Source of the DNA: Methylotetracoccus sp. | GTDB lineage: Bacteria; Pseudomonadota; Gammaproteobacteria; Methylococcales; Methylococcaceae | Reading direction: 5' to 3' | DNA: 15,527 bases | Assembly: GCA_025458755.1 (NCBI GenBank) | Contig: JALORT010000077.1 | Location: 1-15,527, forward strand | Part shown: piece by piece, positions 14,852 to 15,527 of the stretch | Layout: every line of letters starts with the position of its first letter | Numbering within the stretch: position 1 is the first letter of the stretch | Notes under the pieces: generated by a model | Databases searched by the model: none | What the model saw: only the letters and a program-made list of their open reading frames with translations | Told to the model about the DNA's origin: nothing | Made by a program: the position numbers and the translations under genes

Positions 14852-15527
14852 TCAGTAGTCGATGCCGTTCTCTTGGAGAGCCCTCAGCACGGTTTGGCCG
14901 ATCCGGGCAGGATTTCGGGCCACATAATGTCCAAGCGCTTCCATGGCATCCATCTTGGCGTTGGCGGTGTCCGATTCGCCGGCGATGATCGCGCCGGCGT
15001 GGCCCATTCGGCGTCCCTGCGGCGCGGAAACGCCGGCGACGAACCCGATTAAAGGTTTCGTCATGTTGTCCTTGGCCCAGCGCGCGGCGGCGACTTCCTG
15101 CGGGCCGCCGATCTCGCCGATCATGACCACGGCATCCGTTTCCGGGTCGGCTTCGAAAGCCCGGAGTACGGTCACGAAATCGGTGCCGTTGACCGGATCG
15201 CCGCCAATCCCGACCGAGGTGCTTTGTCCGAGGCCCAGCGCCGCCATTTGTTCGGTTGCTTCGTAATTCAACGTGCCGGAGCGTGATACGACGCCGATAC
15301 GGCCTTTTCGATAGATGTGTGCCGGCATGATTCCGACTTTGCATTCATCCGGCGTGATGATGCCCGGGGTGTTCGGTCCGATCACGATGCAGTCCTTGCC
15401 TTCCCGGTAACGCTGAAGGCGGACCATGTCCTGCACCGGTATGCCGTCCGCGATCACGACCACCACGTTGACGCCGGCATCGATGGCTTCCATGATGGCA
15501 TCGGCGGCGAACGGCGGCGGTACGAAG
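14852..15527 (-). CDS. sucD: succinyl-CoA (or malate-CoA) ligase alpha subunit, 5' end outside the window
   Basis: The alpha subunit carries the phosphohistidine and CoA site of an ADP-forming acid-CoA ligase that makes or uses succinyl-CoA. The visible 225 or so residues are the C-terminal three quarters; the N-terminal Rossmann CoA-binding part lies beyond 15527. The frame continues upstream of the first ATG (15493) as FVPPPFAADAIMEAIDAG, so that ATG is internal. Seen: IADGIPVQDM, IGPNTPGIITP, GIMPAHIY, VSRSGTLNYEA, STSVGIGGDPVNG, MIGEIGGPQE and RRMGHAGAII with the phosphorylated His at 14999-15001. Several of these (PPFAADAIM, DGIPxQDM, GIMPxHIY, GEIGGPQE, GDPxNG) recall malate-CoA ligase MtkB more than enterobacterial SucD, so substrate is uncertain. 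The beta subunit would be expected just upstream. Confidence 0.9.
   Translation of the reverse strand, partial: FVPPPFAADAIMEAIDAGVNVVVVIADGIPVQDMVRLQRYREGKDCIVIGPNTPGIITPDECKVGIMPAHIYRKGRIGVVSRSGTLNYEATEQMAALGLGQSTSVGIGGDPVNGTDFVTVLRAFEADPETDAVVMIGEIGGPQEVAAARWAKDNMTKPLIGFVAGVSAPQGRRMGHAGAIIAGESDTANAKMDAMEALGHYVARNPARIGQTVLRALQENGIDY

Overview
The window is high-GC, gene-dense DNA with no phage, IS or CRISPR signal. It most likely comes from a gammaproteobacterial chromosome. The reasons are an intact aceB-aceA-aceK operon (AceK is essentially proteobacterial), a TypA/BipA of 607 residues that is collinear with the enterobacterial protein, and a Dtd and small rhodanese of the kind usual in gammaproteobacteria. 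The methanotroph/chemolithotroph flavour (a formate-dehydrogenase-like molybdoenzyme, and a SucD whose motifs recall malate-CoA ligase) is inference only; no genus can be fixed from the sequence alone.

Layout: (1) 1-1296, the tail of an unidentified gene and a lipoprotein alpha/beta hydrolase (+). (2) 1387-7281, the glyoxylate-shunt block: a LysR regulator (-) divergent from aceB, aceA and aceK (+). The divergent spacer carries a perfect CACTAT-N11-ATAGTG dyad, a T-N11-A type LysR site, beside the regulator's start codon. A perfect 20-bp palindrome overlaps the aceB stop codon, and aceK starts 5 nt after aceA from a GTG with no visible Shine-Dalgarno. (3) 7399-11016 (-), a LysR regulator, an FdhF/YdeP-family molybdopterin oxidoreductase of 771 residues, and a 92-residue winged-helix protein that overlaps the oxidoreductase gene by 14 nt from a GTG with a good ribosome site. 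(4) 11139-12962 (-), typA. (5) 13393-13902 (+), an Hsp20 chaperone behind a near-consensus sigma-32 promoter and a structured leader. (6) 14075-15527 (-), a succinyl-CoA/malate-CoA ligase alpha subunit cut by the window edge, a small rhodanese, and a D-aminoacyl-tRNA deacylase lacking its first ~30 residues.

How they work together: AceA and AceB form the glyoxylate bypass and AceK phosphorylates isocitrate dehydrogenase to divert carbon into it; the divergent LysR protein is the obvious candidate regulator, taking the place IclR has in enteric bacteria. The SucD-like enzyme belongs to the same TCA/C4-acid node. The LysR-oxidoreductase-winged-helix trio looks like a self-contained module for formate-type redox chemistry with two DNA-binding proteins. 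Nothing here is a wholly new defence or mobile system. The points most worth following are the truncated dtd, the winged-helix gene hidden at the end of the oxidoreductase gene, the LysR-controlled aceBAK architecture and the SucD/MtkB ambiguity.
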